Below, one piece after another: positions 42,693 to 50,780 of a DNA stretch of 64,000 nt (within the stretch, counting starts at the first letter, position 1; every line of letters begins with the position of its first letter). Made by a program: the position numbers and the translations under genes. This DNA is from JAIRNF01 sp031551125 (GTDB lineage Bacteria; Bacteroidota; Bacteroidia; Bacteroidales; UBA932), in the NCBI GenBank assembly GCA_031551125.1, contig JAVBOB010000003.1, positions 1-64,000 of the forward strand, in the 5' to 3' direction. The notes below the pieces were generated by a model. That model was given only the letters and a program-made list of their open reading frames with translations, searched no databases and had not been told where the DNA came from.

Positions 42693-43210
42693 TAAGAAAG
42701 TTACGTTATATCAGCCTTTGTGGGATTTTTACGCTGGCAATAATGCTATGCTTTACCCGCTGTGGTGTTTACTCGTTCTCGGGGGCATCCATTCACCCTA
42801 GTGCCAAAACGGTAAGCGTAGCCTACTTTCAAAGCATGGCTCCGTTAGCCATAAATACCTTAAGTAACACGTTCACAAACGCGTTGAAGGAAAAGTTTAC
42901 CCGCAGCACGAAGCTAGTGCTTGCACAAAGCGAAGGCGATTTTGCATTTGAGGGTGAAATAACCGGATATACCGTTAGCCCCGTTGCCATTAGCGGAAAT
43001 GAGTACGCCACCAAGCAACGGCTCACCATAACCGTAAAAGTCCGTTTTACCAACCGCTATAAAAAGGAAGATGATTTCGATAAATCGTTTTCCCGCTACG
43101 AGGAGTATGACAGCTCATCAAATTTAGCTTCTGTTGAAAGAGGGCTGGTTGATAAAATTGTGGAACAGCTGGTTGACGACATATTTAACGAATCAGCCGC
43201 TAAATGGTAA
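42689..43210 (+). CDS. lptE: LPS assembly lipoprotein LptE-like
   Basis: A 173-aa lipoprotein: basic start, hydrophobic helix and lipobox-like FTRC (Cys25), then an LptE-type domain with the family phrases CGVYSFSGASIHPSAKTVSV and TNALKEKFTRSTKL. LptE plugs the LptD barrel and assists LPS insertion into the outer membrane; LptD is not encoded here. The start overlaps the activator stop by 4 nt (translational coupling). Confidence 0.88.
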   Translation: MIRKLRYISLCGIFTLAIMLCFTRCGVYSFSGASIHPSAKTVSVAYFQSMAPLAINTLSNTFTNALKEKFTRSTKLVLAQSEGDFAFEGEITGYTVSPVAISGNEYATKQRLTITVKVRFTNRYKKEDDFDKSFSRYEEYDSSSNLASVERGLVDKIVEQLVDDIFNESAAKW

Positions 43211-43214
43211 AACC

Positions 43215-43889
43215 ATGCAAGCAAACGAAATCATACGGCTAATACGGCGTGAGCAAGAGCCCACACCCAACACGCTAAGCCAGCTTAACGAGCTGGTTGA
43301 GCGTTACCCATGGTTTTCCATTGCACACCAGCTGAGGCTTAAGGCCATGTACATTGCAAATAGCGAAGCGTTTTCAGAAGTTGCTCACCTCGTTTCTGCC
43401 TATACGCTCAATCGTGGGTTGCTTTATGATTTTTTATACCATTCCCCATTGTTGGAAGAGGAGGACGAATTCGAGCTGGCCTCACCAAACCTGCCCGATG
43501 AATCGTTCAAAACAGTCGATGCCAAACCGGATACGGCTATACCGCAAACTCCCCCGCCAATATACACACCGGAACCATCAGACTATTTTGCCCTCGAAGC
43601 TGTTGAAAGTGAACCTAAGCTAAGCGACAGCGACTTACTTGATAAGTTTATTGAAGCTAGCCCTCGCATTATACCCCAGGTAGCCTATACAGCCAGCGAG
43701 CCTGTACTAACAGATGATATTGATGGCATAGCGAGCGAACCGCTAGCCGAAGTTTACCTTAGCCAGGGCTTATATGACAAGGCCATTAGTGTTTATAAAC
43801 AGCTAAGTTTGCAAAATCCGGAAAAAAGAGCTTACTTTGCATCCCTTATCAAAGCGGCTATCGCTAAAGGAAAAGAACGAAAAAAATAA
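43215..43889 (+). CDS. TPR-like protein in lptE-secG operon
   Basis: A 224-aa protein of unknown function from the ATG at 43215 (4 bp after lptE); upstream frame extension lies inside lptE and is rejected. The N-terminal 75 residues are helical; the middle is acidic and Pro-rich (about 95-145); the C-terminus has a TPR-like pair ending GLYDKAISVYKQLSLQNPEKRAYF. No signal peptide is seen, so cytoplasmic. The gene sits between lptE and secG in this order in related Bacteroidota. Confidence 0.75.
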   Translation: MQANEIIRLIRREQEPTPNTLSQLNELVERYPWFSIAHQLRLKAMYIANSEAFSEVAHLVSAYTLNRGLLYDFLYHSPLLEEEDEFELASPNLPDESFKTVDAKPDTAIPQTPPPIYTPEPSDYFALEAVESEPKLSDSDLLDKFIEASPRIIPQVAYTASEPVLTDDIDGIASEPLAEVYLSQGLYDKAISVYKQLSLQNPEKRAYFASLIKAAIAKGKERKK

Positions 43890-43901
43890 TCAGATAACGC
43901 T

Positions 43902-44279
43902 ATGTACTTACTATTCTCTATTTTAGCAATCATAACCGGCATCTTGCTGGTGCTAATCGTACTTATCCAAAACTCTAAAGGTGGCGGGTTGGCTGCTAAC
44001 TTTGCTGCCGGCAACCAAACCTTTGGTGTTAGGCAAACTGCAGACTATCTTGAAAAATTTACATGGGGGTTTGCTATTGCCCTACTGATATTTTGCTTGT
44101 CAGCAACCATGTCTATGCCAAAACAAAACGAGACCAAAAGTTCCAGCATTCAGAAAGGGATAGAAAATGTACAAAACCCGGCAACTCGTTCTCAGTTTCC
44201 TGTTAGTCCTCCTCAAGAACAACCACAACAACAGCCGGAGCAACAACCACAACCGCAAGGTCAACCGGTACAGCAATAG
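43902..44279 (+). CDS. secG: preprotein translocase subunit SecG
   Basis: The small SecYEG accessory subunit that aids protein export. 125 aa with two transmembrane helices (about 3-22 and 55-73) separated by the conserved loop NSKGGGLAANFAAGNQTFGVRQT, where the N-helix-loop is the SecG signature. The C-terminal tail is longer than in E. coli and is Gln/Pro-rich (PPQEQPQQQPEQ), typical of Bacteroidota. Last gene of the activator-lptE-TPR-secG unit; a long hairpin follows. Confidence 0.95.
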   Translation: MYLLFSILAIITGILLVLIVLIQNSKGGGLAANFAAGNQTFGVRQTADYLEKFTWGFAIALLIFCLSATMSMPKQNETKSSSIQKGIENVQNPATRSQFPVSPPQEQPQQQPEQQPQPQGQPVQQ

Positions 44280-44304
44280 CGCGCTACCGCTTAACGTATA
44301 GTAC

Positions 44305-44350
44305 AAGTAAAGCAAAAGCCATCCAAAATTGGATGGCTTTTGCTTTACTT
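44305..44350 (+). terminator. long perfect hairpin terminator after secG
   Basis: 22-bp arms with a 2-bp centre: the left arm starts AAGTAAAGC and the right arm ends GCTTTACTT; a stretch of T follows within the arm. Unusually long and mismatch-free. Bidirectional with the ECF gene convergent. Confidence 0.85.
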
Positions 44351-44477
44351 GTTACTTCACGAAACCTATTGTTGTTACAAAACCTTCAAACTTTTCCAAC
44401 CACCTTGTACAAAAGAAAAAGAAAAGGAGGGCAATTTGCCCCCCTTCTCAATTGAATAAACATGATATTTTGGCTTG

Positions 44478-44984
44478 CTATTCTTGGTAATCCTTTAGTG
44501 CTTGCATAAGCTTTTGGCGTGAGAAAAATATGCGGCTTTTTACCGTACCAATCTTCAGGTTCAGCTTCTCGGCTATTTCTTTATACTTATAGCCGGAAGT
44601 ATGCAGCTGAAAAGGAATACGGAATTCCGGTTCCAGCTGGTTAACCTTACGGCTGATTTCGCTATGCGAAAATTCGGCTTCAGGCGTCAGCTGTGCAGGG
44701 CGACTGTTTATCAGGTACTGGTTATCGCTGCCGTCAAGCACCGTATTGTGCTTCACCGCACGACGATAGTTATTGATAAAAGTGTTCTTCATTATGGTGA
44801 AGGCCCACGCCTTAAGATTTGTATCCTCCTGATATTTATCTTGGTAGGTTAACGCTTTTAGCATGGTTTCCTGTACCAAGTCTTTTGCATCTTCACTGTT
44901 AGCGGTAAGGCTAAGAGCAAAACGTTCTAAGCTAGGTTGAAGCACCAGTAGCTCGTCGGTAAATACTTTCGTTGTTGTTTCCAT
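44478..44984 (-). CDS. RNA polymerase ECF sigma factor
   Basis: A 168-aa sigma-70 family factor of the extracytoplasmic function group. Region 2 is seen at about 20-85 (DAKDLVQETMLKAL...LKAWAFTIMKNTFINNYRRA), and region 4 at about 110-160 (LEPEFRIPFQLHTSGYKYKEIAEKLNLKIGTVKSRIFFSRQKLM). No anti-sigma gene adjoins. It may be a general alternative factor; its target promoters are unknown. The upstream region to tsaD is unusually A/T-rich. Confidence 0.92.
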   Translation of the reverse strand: METTTKVFTDELLVLQPSLERFALSLTANSEDAKDLVQETMLKALTYQDKYQEDTNLKAWAFTIMKNTFINNYRRAVKHNTVLDGSDNQYLINSRPAQLTPEAEFSHSEISRKVNQLEPEFRIPFQLHTSGYKYKEIAEKLNLKIGTVKSRIFFSRQKLMQALKDYQE

Positions 44985-45534
44985 GAGCTTATGTTTTATC
45001 TTTTATGTTTTATGTTTTTTAGAGTAGAAATTTGTTAGCCTTTCAGCTTTGTGAAAGCAAATGTATGAGCAAAAAAACAAATTGATACACCCTTAAATTT
45101 TTGAAACACCCGATTATAAGGCAATTCAAAATAAGCTATAATACAAACTATTGATATAAAATATATTATGACTGAAATTATAAATTTATGCAAAATAAGA
45201 AAAACATAATATTTTAACATATAAACATAGCTGATATGGATATAAGCATTTGCTTCATTGCTCCCATCACATAATATAAAACATTGATTATAAATATACT
45301 ATATTTATAAAATAAGATTTATAGCCGATTCGCCATATCGAAAAATATTTGACTTTTTTAATAAACATACCGGACAACTTAAATTAGGCTATTTTGCGAT
45401 TTTTTATCTTAATTATCAAATAGTTGCAACTTTTTGTAAGAAATAGAGTAAAACAAGGACACCTTATTTACCTGTACCTGCTTTGGCTACTTTAGCCTCC
45501 GGCTGCACAAAAGGAAAGCTGTTCTATTTTCAGC
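44985..45534. other. A/T-rich intergenic region between ECF gene and tsaD
   Basis: About 0.5 kb, mostly A/T (45020-45440), with no supported gene; includes ATAAAACAT-type steps just upstream of the ECF ATG. It holds the promoters of both divergent genes. Confidence 0.45.
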
Positions 45535-45542
45535 TACCTTTG
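45535..45542 (+). promoter_or_regulatory. predicted -7 box for tsaD
   Basis: TACCTTTG matches TAnnTTTG, 18 nt before the ATG at 45561. Confidence 0.55.
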
Positions 45543-45560
45543 CCATAACATTTCAGCAAT

Positions 45561-46574
45561 ATGGCAACAATAATACTAGGCATAGAAGCATCATGCGATG
45601 ATACGTCTGCAGCAGTGATTCGTGATGGGGTAATACTATCCAACATTATAGCCAACCAAGAGGTACACACCACATACGGGGGTGTTATTCCCGAACTTGC
45701 CTCACGAGCACACCAGCAAAATATTATTCCTGTAGTACATAGAGCCTTGGAGCTGGCAAAAGTAGATAAGCATGAGCTATCGGCTATTGCGTTTACCCGA
45801 GGCCCGGGGCTTATGGGTTCGCTACTGGTAGGTATATCATTTGCCAAAGGCTTGGCTCAAGCGTTGAATATACCGTTGGTAGAAGTAAACCATCTGCAAG
45901 GACACATTCTTGCACACTTTATAGACGACCCGGTAAAGCAGCTCCCCCACCCTGCATTTCCCTTCCTGTGCTTACTGGTATCAGGCGGACATACGCAGCT
46001 GGTGGTAATGCGTGACCCCCTGAACTTTGAAATTATAGGCCAAACTATTGACGATGCAGCCGGAGAAGCATTCGACAAATGCGCTAAAGTGATGGGCTTA
46101 CCTTATCCGGGTGGTCCGGTAGTTGATAAATTGGCGAAGGAAGGAAACCCCCATGCGTTTAAATTTGCCAAGCCTAAAGTAGGTGGACTGGACTACAGCT
46201 TCAGCGGTTTAAAAACCTCGTTCCTTTACTTCTTGCGTGACCGCGTAGCCGAAGACCCCAACTTTATTGAAGCACATAAGGCCGACCTTTGCGCCTCGCT
46301 ACAGCATACCATTATCTCCATCCTACTCGAAAACTTAGTGAAAGCAGCAAAGCAAACCGGTATTCGTGAGGTAGCCGTTGCAGGCGGAGTATCGGCCAAC
46401 TCGGGCTTACGCGCAGCGCTCACTGCAGAAGGCCAACGGCGCGGATGGAACGTGTATATTCCAGAATTTCGCTTTACTACCGATAATGCTGCTATGATTG
46501 CCATTACCGGATACTACAAGTTTCTACAAGGGCAAACCTGCGGGCTTGATGTGGCAGCAGTTGCCAGAATGTAA
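45561..46574 (+). CDS. tsaD: tRNA N6-adenosine threonylcarbamoyltransferase TsaD
   Basis: Universal enzyme (Kae1/YgjD) that makes t6A at position 37 of ANN-decoding tRNAs. 337 aa, normal length. Seen: ATP-binding ASCDDTSAAVI, metal ligand motif HLQGHILAH (His111/His115), a GGHTQL nucleotide site (about 142-147) and the C-terminal DNAAMIAI. Acts with TsaB, TsaC and TsaE, which are not encoded in the window. Has its own promoter. Confidence 0.97.
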   Translation: MATIILGIEASCDDTSAAVIRDGVILSNIIANQEVHTTYGGVIPELASRAHQQNIIPVVHRALELAKVDKHELSAIAFTRGPGLMGSLLVGISFAKGLAQALNIPLVEVNHLQGHILAHFIDDPVKQLPHPAFPFLCLLVSGGHTQLVVMRDPLNFEIIGQTIDDAAGEAFDKCAKVMGLPYPGGPVVDKLAKEGNPHAFKFAKPKVGGLDYSFSGLKTSFLYFLRDRVAEDPNFIEAHKADLCASLQHTIISILLENLVKAAKQTGIREVAVAGGVSANSGLRAALTAEGQRRGWNVYIPEFRFTTDNAAMIAITGYYKFLQGQTCGLDVAAVARM

Positions 46575-46664
46575 TACACCTTGTGGAATCAAGTATCACG
46601 ATATGCGACACACGATTTGTATATCATTGATAGGCACTGTAAGGTATATTCTAAAGATAAACCT

Positions 46665-46790
46665 ATGAGTAAAATTGAATTCTTAAAGGAACAGCTTATC
46701 GAATCGTGGTGTTTCAAGCATGAAATGTGGCACAGCGCCGAAATGGAAGCCATAAAGCAAGCGCTTGGCTATCCGATTAAATGGATGTAA
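46665..46790 (+). CDS. small hypothetical protein (41 aa)
   Basis: ATG at 46665 opens a 41-codon frame reading MSKIEFLKEQLIESWC then FKHEMWHSAEMEAIKQALGYPIKWM. The composition is protein-like with a plausible helical pattern, but no family is recognised and there is no clear ribosome site. It lies between tsaD and the porin gene. Could be a real small protein or chance; low confidence. Confidence 0.35.
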   Translation: MSKIEFLKEQLIESWCFKHEMWHSAEMEAIKQALGYPIKWM

Positions 46791-46896
46791 CGAGTCGTTA
46801 ACTTTTCAATTTAAAATAGATTTAACCGGGAGTTCTCACGCCAATTACACCACATTTCTACCTTCACGCTGTTTTAACCTTAAACAAAACTACAAC

Positions 46897-47934
46897 ATGA
46901 AGTTAAGAACTGCCATCACAACGCTCTCCCTAGCTCTTCTATCGGTATCATTATACGCGCAACAAGCCGATTCGGTCGCCGTGCAGTATATCCCGAAAAT
47001 AATAGGCTTACTAAAAGCAAAGTGGGAATACTGTCTTGAGGATAACACCAACCGCTTTGATGTTCGGAACTCTCGCTTGGGCTTCGCCGGGAACATTAAC
47101 CCCTACGTATCCTATAAGCTGCAAGTGGAGTATAGCAACCATGGCGATTTATACCTGCTTGACGCGTACGCTTCTTTTGACTACCGGAAAAATCTAAGCT
47201 TCTCGTTCGGACAGCTGACCATTCCGTTTAGCGAAGACTACATTGTTTCGCCATCGCAAAATATGTTTGCCAACCGTACCTTTATAGCCAAGTTTATTAA
47301 CCCAAGCACACGAGACATAGGTGCTTTGGCCGAATACCGACCGGAAAACCTTCCGATTACCGTACAAGCAGGTATTTACAACGGAACGGGAATAAATAAT
47401 CCGAAGTGGCAAGACTCGCCGTTCTTCCTCGGTAGGTTAATATACGGTACGATGAAAGGGTTCCGCACCAGCGCCAAATACTACGGAGGAGAAGACATAT
47501 CGGGTAAACGAATTGCTCAGTACGGGGTTGACTTCAGGTACGCACAAAATCGCTATAAAGTTGAAGCGGAATTTGTGGTAAAAGATTCGCTGGACAGCCA
47601 TCGTCGATTGTCGGGAACATACATTCAAGGCGCATACCGTTTTCCGATAAAGAACAACAAAACGTTCAAGTACGTTGAGCCAACCCTACGTGATGATGCT
47701 ATGGGCTACGATTTATTTGATAATGGTTTTGACATAAGCCGTATAACCATTGGCTTAAACTTCGGGCTGGATACTAAGGCAATGGCAGCCGAAATTAGGT
47801 TAAACTACGAACACTTCTTTCTCCATGAAAACGTAGAAGCATTGAAAGCAGACGCCTACTACAGTCCCTTCTTTGACGCCTCGGATAAGCGGCTGTTCAA
47901 CAAGCTTACCATTGAATTCTTGGTGAAGTTTTAA
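46897..47934 (+). CDS. OprP/OprO-like phosphate-selective porin
   Basis: A 345-aa outer-membrane beta-barrel porin (porin O/P family). It begins with a signal peptide (to about residue 22, YAQQ) at the ATG 46897 (rather than an earlier non-ATG start), followed by 16-strand-type barrel sequence: FDVRNSRLGFAGNINPYVSYKLQVEYS, the DLYLLDAYASFDYRKNLSFSFGQLTIPF signature and the terminal strand FNKLTIEFLVKF. Anion/phosphate selectivity is inferred from the family. Monocistronic. Confidence 0.9.
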   Translation: MKLRTAITTLSLALLSVSLYAQQADSVAVQYIPKIIGLLKAKWEYCLEDNTNRFDVRNSRLGFAGNINPYVSYKLQVEYSNHGDLYLLDAYASFDYRKNLSFSFGQLTIPFSEDYIVSPSQNMFANRTFIAKFINPSTRDIGALAEYRPENLPITVQAGIYNGTGINNPKWQDSPFFLGRLIYGTMKGFRTSAKYYGGEDISGKRIAQYGVDFRYAQNRYKVEAEFVVKDSLDSHRRLSGTYIQGAYRFPIKNNKTFKYVEPTLRDDAMGYDLFDNGFDISRITIGLNFGLDTKAMAAEIRLNYEHFFLHENVEALKADAYYSPFFDASDKRLFNKLTIEFLVKF

Positions 47935-48033
47935 GGAGTAAACTCTTTGCCAAACGGCAAGCTGTTTAGATTAACAGGTTGCTGCGTTTCACTCGTTATT
48001 ACCCTTTTTCCCCTAATACCTACTCTTTATAGG

Positions 48034-49509
48034 CTAAAAGTTAAAATAAATAAACGGTTGTACGTCGGCTGATTTTACTTGGAAAATAATTACAGCCAAT
48101 ACCACTATTATAAATGCTTGCATAACCAACGGCATACGTATTACTGCTCCCTGAACCTTCAACTCCAATTTTTCCGGAACAAAGTGAATAACCATTCCTA
48201 TAACCATAAGCATAAGAACTAAAGCATAACCTTTTATAAAGCCAAACAGAATTTCCGGATGAAACTCGGTAAATATACGATTCAACATACTCCCCATAAC
48301 CTTCATGCTTCCCGCACGGAACATTAGCCAACCAAACAAAACGAAGTGGAAAGTCAGCAGTATGTTTAAACCCACGCGCCAACGGGGTAAACGAAAATCA
48401 GGCGAACGTTTTGGGAGTAAGCTTCGGTAAAACTTATGTATTGCCAATCCAACACCATGTAAAAGCCCCCACAACACAAACAGCATTGAAGCTCCATGCC
48501 ATAATCCGCCCAACAGCATGGTAATAATCAGGTTTAAGTATGTGCGCCATTTACCTTTACGGTTTCCGCCAAGCGAAATGTACAGGTAATCTCTCAACCA
48601 GCTGGACAGCGATATGTGCCATCGCCGCCAAAAATCACTGATATTCTGAGCACGGTATGGCGCGTTAAAGTTGATATTAAAACGAAAGCCCAGCAACAAA
48701 GCAATGCCTATGGCCATGTCGGAGTAGCCAGAAAAATCGCAATAAATCTGCACAGCATAACCGTATAATCCAAACAAATTCTCAAGTCCTGAGTATAGAG
48801 AGGGGTCGTCAAACACACGGTCAACAAAGTTAACACCAATGTAGTTAGATATTACCGCCTTTTTAAATAATCCCACAGCAATAAGCATTATACCGCGACC
48901 AAACATTTCACGCGTTATTATCAATGGCTTATGCACTTGCGGTAAAAACTCTCTTGCACGCACAATAGGGCCGGCCACCAGCTGCGGGAAAAACGATATG
49001 TAGAACGCATAGTCCAGCCACCGTCGTAACGGAATAATGTTGCCTTTATAAACATCAATGGTATAGCTGAGCGATTGAAAGGTAAAGAATGATATCCCCA
49101 CCGGAAGCACGATATTAAAGCCCTCAAACGGTTTATTAAGAATATCGGCAACCATTGACCCAAAGAAATTGGTGTACTTAAAGTAAGCCAGCATACCCAG
49201 GTTAAAGCATAAGCTGAGTATAAGATACAACCTTCGCTCCGCCTTTCGATCGGTACCAATCATCAGACGCGCCATGATATAGTCGAAGAAGGTGGTAAGC
49301 GCCAGCAGCACAAAGTATATACCGCTACTCTTATAGTAAAAGTAGTAAGAGAATAAGATTACAAATATAATACGCCCTGTAGATTTTCTTTTCAACAGGC
49401 TATATATAAGTGTAAAGAAAAGGAAGAGGAATATAAACATACCGCTGCTGAATATCAGCGGCGACTCCGGGTCATATTTCAACAAGCCAAGTATCTTACT
49501 CCAGTCCAT
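48034..49509 (-). CDS. MBOAT family O-acyltransferase (AlgI/DltB type)
   Basis: A 491-aa multi-helix membrane O-acyltransferase that moves an acyl group (usually acetyl) across the inner membrane for modification of an envelope polysaccharide. MBOAT catalytic-type histidines are visible: His298 in FWRRWHISLSSWLRDYLY and His338 in GGLWHGAS. About 10-12 transmembrane helices. Its first bases overlap the preceding SGNH gene by 14 nt, so they are coupled. Neighbouring SGNH proteins suggest that this is the membrane part of an AlgI/AlgJ-like acetylation pair. Confidence 0.93.
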   Translation of the reverse strand: MDWSKILGLLKYDPESPLIFSSGMFIFLFLFFTLIYSLLKRKSTGRIIFVILFSYYFYYKSSGIYFVLLALTTFFDYIMARLMIGTDRKAERRLYLILSLCFNLGMLAYFKYTNFFGSMVADILNKPFEGFNIVLPVGISFFTFQSLSYTIDVYKGNIIPLRRWLDYAFYISFFPQLVAGPIVRAREFLPQVHKPLIITREMFGRGIMLIAVGLFKKAVISNYIGVNFVDRVFDDPSLYSGLENLFGLYGYAVQIYCDFSGYSDMAIGIALLLGFRFNINFNAPYRAQNISDFWRRWHISLSSWLRDYLYISLGGNRKGKWRTYLNLIITMLLGGLWHGASMLFVLWGLLHGVGLAIHKFYRSLLPKRSPDFRLPRWRVGLNILLTFHFVLFGWLMFRAGSMKVMGSMLNRIFTEFHPEILFGFIKGYALVLMLMVIGMVIHFVPEKLELKVQGAVIRMPLVMQAFIIVVLAVIIFQVKSADVQPFIYFNF

Positions 49510-50731
49510 GACCTGCGGTAGTATAGGTATTGTACAATTTCATAAACGCTTGGGTAAATAGTTCTCCTTGCAATTCGTATCCGGCTGCATTAAAGTGCAC
49601 TTGATCATTCGCCATCAAATCGTTCTTATTCCATTGGGCGCAGGAACCTTTGCCTCCCGTGGCCTCAAAACAATCCCAGTAAGCAATACCTGCCGACTCA
49701 GCATACCGAACAATGGCGTTACGTACCAACGCTATGCGTTCGTTGGGAATACGTTTACGCTGGTAAAGCCTGTAATCTTCGGCAGGAGTGGTAAGAATGA
49801 ATGCAGCATGGGGGTTTGCCTTACGCAGCTGGTACATAAACTCGTCCATTTCTTCAGTAAACGCAGACGTACTAAACGAACGGCCAAACGACTCGTTGGT
49901 TCCCAACGATATTACGATAAGCTTTGGCGCTAACACGCTTAGCTGCTGAAAAAACAAGGCTTGCTCACTATAATCCTTATACTGGGCTCCATTCACTCCT
50001 ACCGTATGGTATAAAACCCCTCCATGTCCGTTTTCAAGGCTAAAAGCATGGTAGGTTTGAGGGAGCTTGCTGGAATTTCGCTCCTTCAGCTGCAAAATAT
50101 CGGTAGGCCATTTCAGGTTTATGCTGTACGCATAAGGGCTCAGCACCTCTGTCCACCAGCTGTCCTTAACTTCAGGGTATGACGCGTTACTATGAAAAAC
50201 AGTAACCCGATTAAATCTGTAATCAAGCTCATTTGCCGAATCGGGATAGGTTTCCAGCCGAAGCTCATAATTCGAATCGGATGTTTGTATGGCTATACCT
50301 GAAAGGCCGAAAATATAAGGTTGGTTACGCTGCACCATGCGTGCTCCCTCCCATTTTTCATCAGAGCTTATGCTATAATCTCTGGGCTGATTGGTACCCG
50401 CCAGCTTAAGAGGAACAACCAAACCACGACCGGCGTTACCAAAGCTTTTTTGCAAGTTTACCCGTATTACCTTTGTAATAAATCCGGCCTGCAAATGTGA
50501 GTCTCCTATATGTATTATAGATACTATAGATTTATTTTCGGGAAAATTTTTCAGGCCTTGCAGCAGCTGCATTAAGGGTTTGAGCGTTCCCGTCTTATCA
50601 TGTATAACATTCAACCTGTCTATCACAAACGAATACCGCTGTTGCGCGTTAAGCGTTAACGGCAATAGCAACACACATGTAAGTAAGCCACACATGGTTA
50701 ACGCAATTATTCGTTTTATCCTGATAGTCAT
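49496..50731 (-). CDS. SGNH/GDSL-type hydrolase, putative O-acetyl transferase partner
   Basis: A 411-aa exported SGNH protein: signal peptide to about residue 29, block I GDS at residues 76-78 (IIHIGDSHLQAG), block III with Asn (VISLGTNESF) and a C-terminal DxxH equivalent (NDQVHFNAAGYEL). Such proteins work as periplasmic transferases or esterases beside MBOAT acyltransferases. Second SGNH gene of this unit, upstream of the MBOAT gene on the same strand. The acetylated polymer is unknown. Confidence 0.88.
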   Translation of the reverse strand: MTIRIKRIIALTMCGLLTCVLLLPLTLNAQQRYSFVIDRLNVIHDKTGTLKPLMQLLQGLKNFPENKSIVSIIHIGDSHLQAGFITKVIRVNLQKSFGNAGRGLVVPLKLAGTNQPRDYSISSDEKWEGARMVQRNQPYIFGLSGIAIQTSDSNYELRLETYPDSANELDYRFNRVTVFHSNASYPEVKDSWWTEVLSPYAYSINLKWPTDILQLKERNSSKLPQTYHAFSLENGHGGVLYHTVGVNGAQYKDYSEQALFFQQLSVLAPKLIVISLGTNESFGRSFSTSAFTEEMDEFMYQLRKANPHAAFILTTPAEDYRLYQRKRIPNERIALVRNAIVRYAESAGIAYWDCFEATGGKGSCAQWNKNDLMANDQVHFNAAGYELQGELFTQAFMKLYNTYTTAGHGLE

Positions 50732-50780
50732 TAAATTTTTATTTCTTTTTCGGTTTGCGGAATTCCGAATTGCTATTAAG

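Noticed and set aside
45035..45220. 61-codon minus-strand frame between ECF gene and tsaD
   Set aside because: Extremely A/T-rich with Ile/Phe runs typical of a chance frame.
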